Shown here: piece by piece, positions 33,023 through 41,702 of the stretch
Layout: every line of letters begins with the position of its first letter
How positions within the stretch are numbered: position 1 is the first letter of the stretch
NCBI GenBank assembly: GCA_000961725.1
Contig: LADS01000061.1
Location: 62,001-126,000, forward strand
Origin: Desulfobulbaceae bacterium BRH_c16a
GTDB lineage: Bacteria > Desulfobacterota > Desulfobulbia > Desulfobulbales > Desulfocapsaceae
DNA: 64,000 nucleotides
Reading direction: 5' to 3'
Program-made: the position numbers and the translations under genes
Notes under the pieces: model-generated
What the model saw: the letters and a program-made list of their open reading frames with translations, nothing else
Told to the model about the DNA's origin: nothing
Database searches by the model: none

Positions 33023-33951
33023 AAGCCCATCGCTCGGTGCTGTCCGTTCCCGGACATGTCCTGAAAATGCACGGCAAGGCCGCCGAAAGTCCCGCCGACG
33101 TGATCATGCTCGACCTGGAAGACAGCGTCCCGCCGGAAGCCAAGGAGGCCGCCCGCCGCCAGGTCGTCCAGTCGCTCTCCGCCATCGACTGGCAGGATAA
33201 AATGGTCACTGTCCGCATCAATAGCCTCGATACCCCCTTTGCTTATCGCGACCTGGTGGAGATCGTCGAAGGGGCCGGTGAAAAGATCGACGCCGTCGTC
33301 GTCTCCAAGGTCGGCGATCCGGGCGACATCCATTGCGTCGACCGGATACTCGACGGAATCGAACTGGCCCGCGGCCTGGATGGTACCATTGGCATCGAGG
33401 CCTCGATCGAGACCGCCGCGGGCCTGGCCGAAGTCACCGCCATCGCCCGGGCCAGCCGGCGGTTGCGGACCCTGGTGTTCGGCATCGCCGACTATTCGGC
33501 CTCGGTCGGAGCCCGGCTGGTATCGCTTTCCGGCCACGGCGAGAACGAGGCGGAGATCTATCCGGGCCATCGCTGGCACTTCGCCCTCAGCCGCATGATC
33601 ATGGCCGCCAAGGCGGCCGGGCTGTTGGCCATCGATGCTCCCTACGGCCATTTCAAGGACAGCGAGGGGCTGCAGCGGTCGACGGTGATGGCAGGAGCCC
33701 TGGGGTGTGACGGCAAGTGGGCGATCCACCCGAGCCAGCTGGAGATTATCAACCAGGTCTTCACCCCTACGGCGGAGGATATCCGGCGAGCGGTCACTAT
33801 CCTCGAGGCCGCCGAGGCCGGTGCCCGTCACCATCGCGGGGCGGTAGCCGTAGAGGGCCGGATGATCGACCAGGCCACGGTCCGCCTGGCGCGCCGGCTC
33901 TACGACCAGGCCTGCTATCTCGGCCTGGCGCCACCTGTGAATAGGGTTTAG
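33019..33951 (+). CDS. HpcH/HpaI-type CoA ester lyase (CitE/malyl-CoA lyase-like)
   Basis: A 310-residue aldolase-superfamily protein. RSVLSVPGHVLKM opens the barrel, DVIMLDLEDSVPPEAKEAAR holds the metal/substrate Asp-Glu pair, VTVRINSLDTPFAYRDL the conserved Arg, and IEASIETAAGLAEVTAIA the Glu on the barrel face, with GKWAIHPSQLEIINQVF near the end. This group cleaves or forms (S)-malyl-CoA, citryl-CoA or citramalyl-CoA. It is translationally coupled to the HxlR regulator. The exact substrate cannot be told. Confidence 0.88.
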   Translation: MKAHRSVLSVPGHVLKMHGKAAESPADVIMLDLEDSVPPEAKEAARRQVVQSLSAIDWQDKMVTVRINSLDTPFAYRDLVEIVEGAGEKIDAVVVSKVGDPGDIHCVDRILDGIELARGLDGTIGIEASIETAAGLAEVTAIARASRRLRTLVFGIADYSASVGARLVSLSGHGENEAEIYPGHRWHFALSRMIMAAKAAGLLAIDAPYGHFKDSEGLQRSTVMAGALGCDGKWAIHPSQLEIINQVFTPTAEDIRRAVTILEAAEAGARHHRGAVAVEGRMIDQATVRLARRLYDQACYLGLAPPVNRV

Positions 33952-34364
33952 CGAGCCTAGGATCAAGAGAGCTGAGGGGCGCTTGTTTGGAACATCCAGG
34001 TTTATGAGCACAAGGTACGCATCATCCACCTCTATGGCCTCATCGAAGCACTTACCTGCCCCGTCGATTTCCTCAAACAATTCCGCCGGCATCGCAGACT
34101 GCAGGCGCCATACATCTTGATCGGTCTTTCTTCATCGTAACTCACCCGTTCCGCCGGTCCCAGGTAGGTGAACGGCAGTGTCACCCCGTGTCTCTTCTTG
34201 GTCTTCCTGGCAAAGATCAAGATAGTATAACCCCGTTCAGCATGGTGGATCAGGTCCTGGCCGGTGGTTGAATTCTGGGCGGTATTGGACTGGCATTTCC
34301 AATGCAGCAGTTCTCTGCTGATGGGGTAATTGAGGCCGAGACAGATGCTGCCGGCCGTGATGCG
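33952..34364 (-). pseudogene. Decayed C-terminal fragment of a DUF3427-type helicase
   Basis: Reading the minus strand downward from about 34364 gives LGLNYPISRELLHWKCQSNT, then TTGQDLIHHAERGYTILIFA, then KRHGVTLPFTYLGPAERVSY. This matches the end of DUF3427-domain helicases (TGxxYIHH, ILLFVR, TAPYTFLGPA). A one-base loss near 34115 shifts the frame; the next frame resumes WRLQSAMPAELFEEI. A stop lies just upstream and no helicase core is present. It appears to be the stump of a deleted defence-island-type helicase gene. Confidence 0.6.
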
Positions 34365-34405
34365 GGGGCGTTATTTACCTGCAGGGGAAATGGAAATTCC
34401 ATGCA

Positions 34406-34813
34406 CTACCCTTTCAAGTAACGGAAATAGTCCTGCAATACCGGCTCGTCCGCTTCAGCCCAATCCAGGGTTGGCAATTTCTCCGGACTCAACCAGCAAA
34501 CGGCCCGATGTTCAGCCAAGCGCAGCATTCCGCTCTCTAAGTGGCAGACAAAGGGATAAAGGGTGATGGTGAAGTCGGGATAGGACCATTCGGACGGCGG
34601 CAAGGCCGTAATGATACGGATGTCGACGCCCAGCTCCTCCCGGATTTCCCGTCGAAGGCAGGTTGCCGCGCTTTCGTGCGGTTCGACCTTGCCGCCGGGG
34701 AACTCCCATTTCAGCGGCATATTCATCGCTTCGCCACGTTGCGCGGCCAGGACCTGCCCGTCTTGTTCGATGATGGCACAGGATACATCGATATTTGGTT
34801 GTATCGGCTTCAT
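34406..34813 (-). CDS. mutT: MutT-like Nudix hydrolase
   Basis: A 135-residue protein. The Nudix box is complete: G-x5-E-x7-REIREELGV (residues ~40-62). The N-terminus DVSCAIIEQDGQVLAAQR and size fit MutT/8-oxo-dGTP diphosphatases, which clean oxidised nucleotides. It stands alone beside the helicase remnant. Assignment to MutT rather than another small Nudix enzyme is by overall resemblance. Confidence 0.85.
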   Translation of the reverse strand: MKPIQPNIDVSCAIIEQDGQVLAAQRGEAMNMPLKWEFPGGKVEPHESAATCLRREIREELGVDIRIITALPPSEWSYPDFTITLYPFVCHLESGMLRLAEHRAVCWLSPEKLPTLDWAEADEPVLQDYFRYLKG

Positions 34814-35116
34814 GTGATAAGGATACGGCTGGCTACAGTGTGGTTGAGTAATCTCCTCTTAGAGTGAGATTTCGTACAATATGTCGATACTTACTCTCCT
34901 GCCTGCAGGGTTGCAAGGATGAGATGTGTTCTTGTGTCCGGAACCGGCACACCGGTGAGCAAGCAGGTGATCAGCTACAGCTAGGGAAGGGAACTGCTGG
35001 AGTTGTCGCATCACTATATTGAGTCACAGCGAACTGGAATCCTGTTGAGACATATAAATTCATAAAGAGAAAGAGAACTCTTCTCTGCTCGAATTATGTC
35101 CCGGGAGGATAATACC

Positions 35117-35686
35117 ATGAAGACATTAATCGTAAATACATTCAAGTTGGCAATTGCAGTACTTGCAGTACTCTTTATACTGGGAACTCTGGCCGTGCAG
35201 GTCCAGGCCCAGGGATATGGAGTCAACGGACTGCTGAAGGGGGCGGGGAGCGGTGCTCTGATCGGTCAGGTCGGCCGGGATACTGAAGCGACCCTCCTGG
35301 GTACGGTGTTTGGCGGTATGCTTGGAAATATGATCGGTAATGAGATGGACAGGAAAGCCTACGCCATGAATTACGGCCTGACGCAGCCTGTTACCGTTTT
35401 TCATCCGGTGCGCCAGGTGTTCCCACATCGTCACGGTAAAATCTGCCGAGATTTCATTGTGGTCGAACGCCGTCACGGTTACTCCCGTGAGGTGGTGAAA
35501 ACGGTGTGCCGCGATAGACACTTGAATCACTTTCGCGGGGATTATCGACACCATTTTCGAGATGACTATCGGCACCACTTTCGCGGTGACCACCGGTACC
35601 ATTTTCGAGATAACCACCGGAAAGCACTTTCGAGGCGACAACCGGCACCACTGGAAAGGCAGCAATCGGCACCGCTGGTAGGTTAA
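35117..35686 (+). CDS. Glycine-zipper envelope protein with His/Arg-rich repeat tail
   Basis: ATG 35117 gives 189 residues (ATG 35096 in frame is alternative and lacks a good ribosome site). A signal peptide ends near QVQAQ (residue ~32). Residues ~35-75 form a glycine zipper (LLKGAGSGALIGQVG, LLGTVFGGMLGNMIGNEMD) as in 17-kDa surface-antigen-like proteins. The tail (from ~135) has four tandem units of about eight residues built on HFR(G/D)(D/N)(Y/H)R(H/Y)H, giving many His and Arg residues. The tail could bind metals or acidic polymers; that is inference. The gene is isolated. Confidence 0.7.
   Translation: MKTLIVNTFKLAIAVLAVLFILGTLAVQVQAQGYGVNGLLKGAGSGALIGQVGRDTEATLLGTVFGGMLGNMIGNEMDRKAYAMNYGLTQPVTVFHPVRQVFPHRHGKICRDFIVVERRHGYSREVVKTVCRDRHLNHFRGDYRHHFRDDYRHHFRGDHRYHFRDNHRKALSRRQPAPLERQQSAPLVG
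35533..35628 (+). repeat. Four tandem 24-bp coding repeats
   Basis: Units start CGCGGGGATTATCGACACC, CGAGATGACTATCGGCACC, CGCGGTGACCACCGGTACC and CGAGATAACCACCGGAAAGC. Codon-level divergence suggests they are old; they encode the His-rich tail of the glycine-zipper protein. Confidence 0.7.
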
Positions 35687-35811
35687 CAGCGTGACATAAA
35701 AAAAGTGTGACGAGATTAGTCTCGTAACCCCTGAATATTGGGTGTATCCAAGAGGAGTCCGTCGGCTGGATTGCCTGGAATAGAGTCCACAGCAGGTTCA
35801 CCCAGGATGGT

Positions 35812-36219
35812 TTAGACTTCCTCCAAGTGAGGGGTCGTCGTCAGCAAATGCTGAAGATTTCTATTTTCAAGATAGTATCGAATCTTGAAGATCAGTTCTT
35901 CGATATCAAATGGTTTGACTAGGAAATCATCGGCGCCGAGGCGAAATGCGTCTTTGGCAGCTTCACCACGGCCGCTGATGATGATGACCGGTGTCAGTGG
36001 TGCCATTGTTTTTACGGTCGTGAGTACTTCAAAACCATCAACTCCGTCCATGGTAAGGTCGGTGATAACTATGTCGTATTGTGCGTCCTGTAAGGAGTTT
36101 ATAGCTTCACTGCCGCTGGACACGGGGGTGACTGAAAAATGTTCTGTCCTCAGTCTCCAAGAAAAAACTTTTAGTATAGCGATATCGTCGTCGACTAACA
36201 AGACTGATGGTGGAATCAT
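35812..36219 (-). CDS. Single-domain response regulator
   Basis: A 135-residue CheY-like receiver. The acidic pair is in VLLVDDDIAI, the phosphoacceptor Asp in DIVITDLTMDG, the conserved Thr/Ser in VIIISGRG and the Lys in FLVKPFDI. No output domain follows, so it signals by protein contact. No histidine kinase lies beside it. The family call is firm; the pathway is unknown. Confidence 0.88.
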   Translation of the reverse strand: MIPPSVLLVDDDIAILKVFSWRLRTEHFSVTPVSSGSEAINSLQDAQYDIVITDLTMDGVDGFEVLTTVKTMAPLTPVIIISGRGEAAKDAFRLGADDFLVKPFDIEELIFKIRYYLENRNLQHLLTTTPHLEEV

Positions 36220-36861
36220 TTCCTCTGTCCTTAAAATTTATTTTGCGGTCCCATGCTCGCTCTCAATCTTTCCCCTGATGGGTGGTGGACAGCACCATAA
36301 ACTGACAAACCATGCCGTCCAATAGACTACATTGCTGTAGTATGAATCGGCTAAAAAAGCAAGTCCATTATCAGTGTTTATTGCCTATTTTATCGCCAAT
36401 AATTGACATCGCACCAGCTTGTTTCCTGCCAAGTATTTATAGTTATTGTAAGTTCATGTTGATAGGCATACATTCGCTCTGTTGGCTAACAGAGCATGCC
36501 AATCGAGAAGGTCGTTTTTTATTCATTAATGATTTATTGTTGTCCAGATTCCCAGGTGGACTCGCGCCCACTCGAGCACCTGGACACCGGCCAGGTGCTC
36601 GTAAATACCAGGCGTTGCCGGCGACGAATGGCCCATGATCGCTGCAGGGCGGAGAGGTCGTAGCCGGGGTCATTTGTCGCGACCTTGCCAAAACGAGTAG
36701 CGCAGCAGGTGGGGGTGCCAACCATCGAACACTTCCATCGGGCAGGCCGGGATAAGTTTGCCTTGTCAGCTTGCGGTTCGCTTTGTATGTCACTCCCAAG
36801 GAAGATTTCTAATCAGGTACAAAATTTAAAAACAAAGTTTCATCTATAAATCAGCTACAGA
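36220..36861. other. Gene-poor stretch holding an integrase relic
   Basis: About 640 bp without an intact gene. The left part should contain the promoter of the response regulator. The part from ~36545 to 36740 is the integrase remnant listed separately. Confidence 0.5.
36545..36740 (-). pseudogene. Relic of a tyrosine-integrase C-terminus
   Basis: The minus strand encodes, across at least two frameshifts, WHPHLLRYS, then FGKVATNDPGYDLSALQ, then IMGHSSPATPGIYEHLAG. These match the intact integrase at 43702-44793 (HHLLRHSFGTVATVAGYDLS, IMGHSSPATTGIYQHLAG). The GTGGACTCGCG-like sequence after it also recalls the tail repeats of that gene. It indicates an older integration by a related element. 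Confidence 0.75.
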
Positions 36862-37641
36862 CTATTTCTTTATTATTTCAAATGGAATAATAATATCTTT
36901 TGAAGTAATGTTATGTGTTTCTTTGTCTAAAGGCACTTCTGGCTCTTTGTCATTAAGCTGGGAAGATTTTTTTGATCCTTTTTGTGATATTGTAGAGCCG
37001 TTAATCTCGTTATGCAACTGTAATGATCTGCTTGAAGCGTTTGTAGTGTTTTCCGGCCATATAAAATAAATAATCAAACAAACTAAACCTCCTGTGATTA
37101 TATACAGTAATATTCTGATTCCCCTTTTATTATTAGCGGGTTTAAGTATCTTGAATCCTTCTTCCAGAGTTTTTCCGCATTGGTTGCAACGACCATTTTG
37201 GATTCTTCCACTACATGAATAAACAGCACAAAATCTAATTTCTTCAAATACATCCTCAAATTTTTTTTTGGTTGAGCTAGGGTCAGCGTAAAGGCTTTTT
37301 CGGCATTTCCCGCATTTGATGCTTGAAATAAATGATTTATCTTTAAGAACACGATTTTTAGTGCCACAATGAATGCATCTTATTAGAGCGGCAGGTTTAT
37401 TTTCTCTGTTTACGGAAGTTACTCGATGAGTGTTAGGTATATTCTTGAGATTATTTTGTATGGTCTCCCACGCGACGTTAATTTGCTTCATTTCTTCAAT
37501 GGCTCTATTTCTAAGTCTTTCATTATAAGTGAAGCGATCAGGATGCCAAACTGAAACAAGATCAATATAAGATTTTCTTACTTCTCTGTAATCCATGAAT
37601 TGATTGGATTTAAGAATTGTAAAAGCATCTTTCAGATTCAT
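36862..37641 (-). CDS. J-domain protein with zinc ribbons and a membrane helix
   Basis: A 259-residue protein. The N-terminal ~60 residues are a J domain with HPD at 33-35 (YIDLVSVWHPDRFTYNERLR), so it should stimulate an Hsp70. Two zinc-ribbon-like CxxC pairs follow (RCIHCGTK...IKCGKCRK), then a third Cys cluster (YSCSGRIQNGRCNQCGK), and one membrane helix near residues 175-197 (ILLYIITGGLVCLIIYFIW). The tail is polar and Ser/Lys-rich. The gene is distinctly more AT-rich than its surroundings, a sign of transfer. A role in a membrane-localised chaperone function is likely but unspecified. Confidence 0.8.
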   Translation of the reverse strand: MNLKDAFTILKSNQFMDYREVRKSYIDLVSVWHPDRFTYNERLRNRAIEEMKQINVAWETIQNNLKNIPNTHRVTSVNRENKPAALIRCIHCGTKNRVLKDKSFISSIKCGKCRKSLYADPSSTKKKFEDVFEEIRFCAVYSCSGRIQNGRCNQCGKTLEEGFKILKPANNKRGIRILLYIITGGLVCLIIYFIWPENTTNASSRSLQLHNEINGSTISQKGSKKSSQLNDKEPEVPLDKETHNITSKDIIIPFEIIKK

Positions 37642-38080
37642 CGTTAATCCTTGATTATTTTACTTATCTTATGTCTGAATATCAAAATATCGTCACCCGG
37701 GATGATTTTGCTTCAATTCTGAAAGAAAAATTCCTCATGACCATGAGAGCAGGTAAATTCGTCAAGTTGAAAGTCCACACAATGACATATAATTACATGA
37801 AACTTCCAAATATTCAATTACTAAATTGTTAGGCATATTGTTTCAAATGATATAATACAGAGTGCTTACGGCTTATAAAATCATAAGCGTAGGTGGAGAT
37901 TAGTGATATGGTGTGGACGAGTTGAGGGGTTGGTGAAATTATATGGGTAAAAAACTTTCCAAATGGATGGGATTGTCAGTGGAGTATTCTTGCGATTGAA
38001 GATCTCATCGGTGGCATGGAAAATCGACCGTTCAGGATCAAGACTCTGCCGCATTTGGCGACGGATTGTCCTGTTTATTG
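37642..38080. other. Intergenic stretch, no gene seen
   Basis: About 440 bp. AT-rich near the J-domain gene, more balanced toward 38000. The minus-strand frame 37881-38108 overlaps the next gene and has no recognisable features. Nothing else seen. Confidence 0.4.
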
Positions 38081-38992
38081 TCAAAGCAACCCATGTAGAC
38101 CTCCCCATGCAGAAGCTTGGGAGCGATCATTGACTCCTATTTTGTTAAAAATATGAATCACATGGCTCTTGACAGTATGTTGAGAGATCTGTAGATGCAT
38201 TGAGATTTCATTGTTAGTGGCGCCGTGGGCGATGAGGCGCAGTACTTCGATTTCGCGTTGAGTGAGAGGTGCGGGTAGAGCCGAATTGGCCGTATCGAAA
38301 CTTGCGATACGTTCTTTTTCAAGTGATTGCAAACGCGACTGCAGATCTTTTATTTGCTCCTTATCCGAGTTTATTTGTTGATGCAGGAAGTCGGAATCGA
38401 TATCAAAGGAAACTGTTTCGACAACATTTCCGTGCCGGTCATAAACCGGAAAGGTCGCTTTCTCTTCCATCGGTCTGTTCAAATGAGGGCAATTGAAAAT
38501 TGATGTATACTGGCGAGAGAGTGCTGCTGCAAAGGCCATGCAGGTGGTATATCCGCAAGCGCGGCAGTTGGAGCCGGGCAGTAGTCGATATATATCCAAG
38601 GCGGAGGATGGTTTGAATTTCTTATGATTGGGGATGATACCGGGGCTTTTCCTGTAAATATCCACTATGAAATCAAAAATATTTGATAGAAAATTCAACG
38701 CTTCAGCCATACCGCCGATCGGTGTAAAGGCGCCTTCTCTGGAATAAAGAGCGCAAAGACGTTTCTCGAAGACGAACTGTATGTAAACAGGTCGTTCATA
38801 GAACCGGGCATGATCAGCTACGGCATTGATATAGGGGAAGAGCGGTGAAACGTCTTCCTCCATTTGGAACCTGGCGCTATAGGACCCGCAGGTGATTTCT
38901 TTGGAGTGATCTGCGGGGCCGGATGTGAAAAGCGCCAGTGTGTCGTAGGGCCTTGTGAAGTCCGTTTTCTCCAGGAAATCAACACCGTTCAT
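38081..38992 (-). CDS. LuxR-type regulator with a 4Fe-4S-binding domain
   Basis: A 303-residue protein. Its middle holds an Fe-S motif with Cys143, Cys146, Cys151 and Cys168 (SNCRACGYTTCMAFAAALSR...CPH), the form found in corrinoid Fe-S protein and related electron carriers. A short coiled coil (QINSDKEQIKDLQSRLQSLE) leads to a GerE/LuxR helix-turn-helix (LTQREIEVLRLIAHGATNNE, HTVKSHVIHIFNKIGVND). The N-terminal ~130 residues are an unassigned sensor-like region. The design suggests a redox- or oxygen-responsive transcription factor. It is divergent from a DUF3786-type gene with the same Fe-S motif. Confidence 0.85.
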   Translation of the reverse strand: MNGVDFLEKTDFTRPYDTLALFTSGPADHSKEITCGSYSARFQMEEDVSPLFPYINAVADHARFYERPVYIQFVFEKRLCALYSREGAFTPIGGMAEALNFLSNIFDFIVDIYRKSPGIIPNHKKFKPSSALDIYRLLPGSNCRACGYTTCMAFAAALSRQYTSIFNCPHLNRPMEEKATFPVYDRHGNVVETVSFDIDSDFLHQQINSDKEQIKDLQSRLQSLEKERIASFDTANSALPAPLTQREIEVLRLIAHGATNNEISMHLQISQHTVKSHVIHIFNKIGVNDRSQASAWGGLHGLL

Positions 38993-39214
38993 TTTTCAAT
39001 TATCCTCAAGTTCGGCTTTTGCAGGGAAGAAAAAAGAGTTTATCCCCCATATGGGCGATTCCAGTACCTTGCAACTCATCTATAATTCCTCAAAACTTGG
39101 ATGAGTTCAACTGCAATATAAGGTAACCGCTCTGCAACACCTCCTCTGCAAATGATCAGGTAAGATTTGTATGGTTCAAGGAGGGTTGGTATTTAGCCTC
39201 GAAAGGAGGGAATT
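38993..39214. promoter_or_regulatory. Shared divergent promoter region
   Basis: A 222-bp gap between the Fe-S LuxR gene and the DUF3786-type gene. Because the two genes diverge and share a domain, this is the natural place for the regulator to act. CGAAAGGAGGGAATT before 39215 is the ribosome site of the right-hand gene. No operator could be singled out. Confidence 0.4.
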
Positions 39215-40030
39215 ATGGCCGCTCAGTTCAAAACACTTATGGACGTTTTCAAGTTGCTTGAGAAAAGCAATTGCAGGAAATGTGGCGAGAAGACCTGCAT
39301 GGTCTTTGCCGCTGAGGTCTTCAAGGGTAATAAGGCGGTAGTTGAATGTCCGCAGGTTCCAGCAGAAATTTCCCGCGAATATTGTCAGCAGAACAAAAAA
39401 ATGAAGGAGGTCGACCAGGATTGGGAAAATCAACTTGCCGCACTGAAAGCGAGAATTGCACAAACAGATTTCAAGGAGACCGCTTCACGTATCGGTGCCG
39501 TTTATGATGGGACCAGATTGATCCTGAAAATCATGGGCAAGAGGGTAGAGGTGGATTCCTCTGGGAAGGTGACAACGGAAATTCACACCAATCCTCGGGT
39601 GATGGTTCATGTTTTTAACTATATTCTCAACTGCAAAGGCAAACCTGTCGAAGGACGATGGGTACCGCTACGGGAATTGCCGAGCGGCAAAGACTGGTAT
39701 CGCTTGTTTGGCCAGACATGCGAGAAGCCTTTGAAAAAAGTGGCAGATACCTACCCGGATCTGTTTGCCGATCTGGTAGAAATTTTCAATGGTCAACCGG
39801 TGGATAATCACTATCAGTCGGATGTGTCTCTGGTCCTTCATCCACTTCCACTGGTTCCTATCCTTATCTGTTACTGGAAACCGGAAGAGGGGCTGGATTC
39901 GGATCTGAATCTTTTTTTCGATGATTCTGCCGAAGATAACTTGTCCATTGAGGGGGTCTATTCCTTGGGCACCGGCATAACCTGGATGTTTCAAAAACTG
40001 GCAATCACGCACGGAGGAGCTTTTTCCTGA
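39215..40030 (+). CDS. DUF3786-type protein with N-terminal Fe-S motif
   Basis: A 271-residue protein with a strong AAGGAGG ribosome site. Cys20, Cys23, Cys28 and Cys45 (EKSNCRKCGEKTCMVFAAEV...ECPQ) form the 4Fe-4S motif shared with the divergent regulator. The region from ~95 on matches the DUF3786 pattern (VMVHVFNYILNC, GRWVPLRELPSGKDWYRLFG, VLHPLPLVPILICYWKPEEG). Such proteins are common in sulfate reducers and acetogens and probably take part in corrinoid or one-carbon-linked electron chemistry; the reaction is not known. Confidence 0.82.
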   Translation: MAAQFKTLMDVFKLLEKSNCRKCGEKTCMVFAAEVFKGNKAVVECPQVPAEISREYCQQNKKMKEVDQDWENQLAALKARIAQTDFKETASRIGAVYDGTRLILKIMGKRVEVDSSGKVTTEIHTNPRVMVHVFNYILNCKGKPVEGRWVPLRELPSGKDWYRLFGQTCEKPLKKVADTYPDLFADLVEIFNGQPVDNHYQSDVSLVLHPLPLVPILICYWKPEEGLDSDLNLFFDDSAEDNLSIEGVYSLGTGITWMFQKLAITHGGAFS

Positions 40031-40210
40031 GATGGAAAGGTTCCTGTTTTTCTCTTGTTCAACGATGCGGATGAGGATTTTCGGTTCTCTTTCAGAGAAA
40101 TGCCGCCTCCTGTCTGGACATGGAGTGTCTGGCCATGATCGGAGCGACATTGGCCCATCGCCTTCAAGAGAATCGATGAAATTGCGCCCATGCTATTTCC
40201 GTTTAAATTT

Positions 40211-41545
40211 TTATTGCCTTCGTCTGGAACTGCTCTGGATAGCCTGGTACAGGCGTTCCACCAAGGCCTGATTGTAACCATGAGAGGTCATGTTGGCGGT
40301 AATGCGTCCTCTGATAGGAAAACCGAGAAGATAAAGGTCTCCGATCAGGTCCAATATCTTGTGGCGTACGAATTCGTCGGGATAACGGAGTTCCGTATTG
40401 ATAACTTTGCCTTCGTACATGATGATATGTGAATTGAGATATCCACCGCCGACTTTTCCAAGCCTCTGGGCCATTTCGATATTTTCAAAGGTATTGAATG
40501 ATCGAGCAGGGGCTATCTCCTTTGCAAAAGATCCTTTTTCAGGGTTGAAAGTGAAAATCTGTTCACCTATGGGTGAAGGATAATCAACTCTCATTATTAT
40601 TTCGAACCCTTCAAAAGGCTCCGCATAAAGATGCTTTTCATGCCTCTCATCGTTGCCTACTCCGATCTTCCGGCGGATTACAGCAATCTTGGTGAAGGCT
40701 GGCTGTTCCTCTATCCCTGCCTGTGCAATGAGGTCGCAGAATTCCTTGGCGGAACCATCAATGTTCGGTACCTCGTCGTCGACTTTTATGAGTACGTTGG
40801 TTATGCCGTACATGGAAAAGATTGCCATCAGGTGTTCAACAGTGCGTACCTGTTGCCTGCCGTTATCCAGTGTGGTGGAGTTGGCGGAAAAAGTCTTCGA
40901 TGAGACAGTCTGGGAAAAATTTTCTAAGGAGGTGATATGTCCACGGATGGTTTGACCGTCGAGAGTTTGAAAGACGATACCTTCATTGATTCCCAGAGGG
41001 CTAAGGATGATCCCTGTTTTCCGGCCGCTCAGAAGCCCGACACCGTTAAGGACAACATTCTCTCTGAGGGTACGCTGAGGTTCGGGGGAATCTACTACCT
41101 CCACCATGCCGGGGGGTATCAAAAAGTCGGCACTTACAATCTCAAGTTCCGTACCCGAAGGAAGGACCAAATCGCTCCTTGTAGGTCGATGCTTAATGGC
41201 AGACTTCACCTTGTCGAGCAACACATCCAGATGCAGCGGTTTTTCCATAAAATCGAAGGCACCTGCCTTTATGGCGGCAACCGCAGTCTCGATGCCGGCA
41301 TGTCCGCTCATCATGATGATGGGGAGTGCAGGGAATCGGCCTTGTAGACGTTTCAGAAGTTGCAAACCGTCTAAGCCTGGGAGCCAGATATCCAGCATAA
41401 CGAGAGAAGGCTCCAGGATATCGAGACTCTGCCAGAAACTCTCCGCATCAGGAAATACGATAACCTGATACCCCTCGTCCTTCAGGATGTTCGAAACTGT
41501 GGAACAGATGTAAGGTTGATCGTCTACTATACAAATAGGATTCAT
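40211..41545 (-). CDS. lpxC: Receiver domain fused to LpxC (lipid A deacetylase)
   Basis: A 444-residue fusion. Residues 1-120 are a complete receiver: acidic D8/D9, phosphoacceptor D52 in LVMLDIWLPGLDG, S80 in IIMMSGHAG and K102 in MEKPL. Residues ~150-440 are UDP-3-O-acyl-GlcNAc deacetylase, which commits the cell to lipid A synthesis. The zinc ligands and catalytic residues are present: E237-H238 in RTVEHLMAIF, H395-K396-x-x-D399 in RHKILDLIGDL, and H422 in SHGYNQALVERL. LpxC is normally a ~305-residue stand-alone enzyme controlled by proteolysis. No kinase gene is adjacent, so the phosphodonor is unknown. No second lpxC is visible in this window. Confidence 0.93.
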   Translation of the reverse strand: MNPICIVDDQPYICSTVSNILKDEGYQVIVFPDAESFWQSLDILEPSLVMLDIWLPGLDGLQLLKRLQGRFPALPIIMMSGHAGIETAVAAIKAGAFDFMEKPLHLDVLLDKVKSAIKHRPTRSDLVLPSGTELEIVSADFLIPPGMVEVVDSPEPQRTLRENVVLNGVGLLSGRKTGIILSPLGINEGIVFQTLDGQTIRGHITSLENFSQTVSSKTFSANSTTLDNGRQQVRTVEHLMAIFSMYGITNVLIKVDDEVPNIDGSAKEFCDLIAQAGIEEQPAFTKIAVIRRKIGVGNDERHEKHLYAEPFEGFEIIMRVDYPSPIGEQIFTFNPEKGSFAKEIAPARSFNTFENIEMAQRLGKVGGGYLNSHIIMYEGKVINTELRYPDEFVRHKILDLIGDLYLLGFPIRGRITANMTSHGYNQALVERLYQAIQSSSRRRQ

Positions 41546-41702
41546 GTCACTCTTAGCTAAAATAGGTTGAAAAAATTGAACTCAAAGTGCCATGATAAGC
41601 GATTACACGAAAGTGAGCCATGATGATTTTCATTACTTGATAACATCATTCCAAACGTCCGTGCCTCGTTTAGTAATATGTCATTGGTCGAAAGATCAGG
41701 CG

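Noticed and set aside
33016..34092. 358-codon minus-strand frame opposite the CoA ester lyase
   Set aside because: Most of it is a shadow of the lyase; only its first ~50 codons belong to the helicase remnant.
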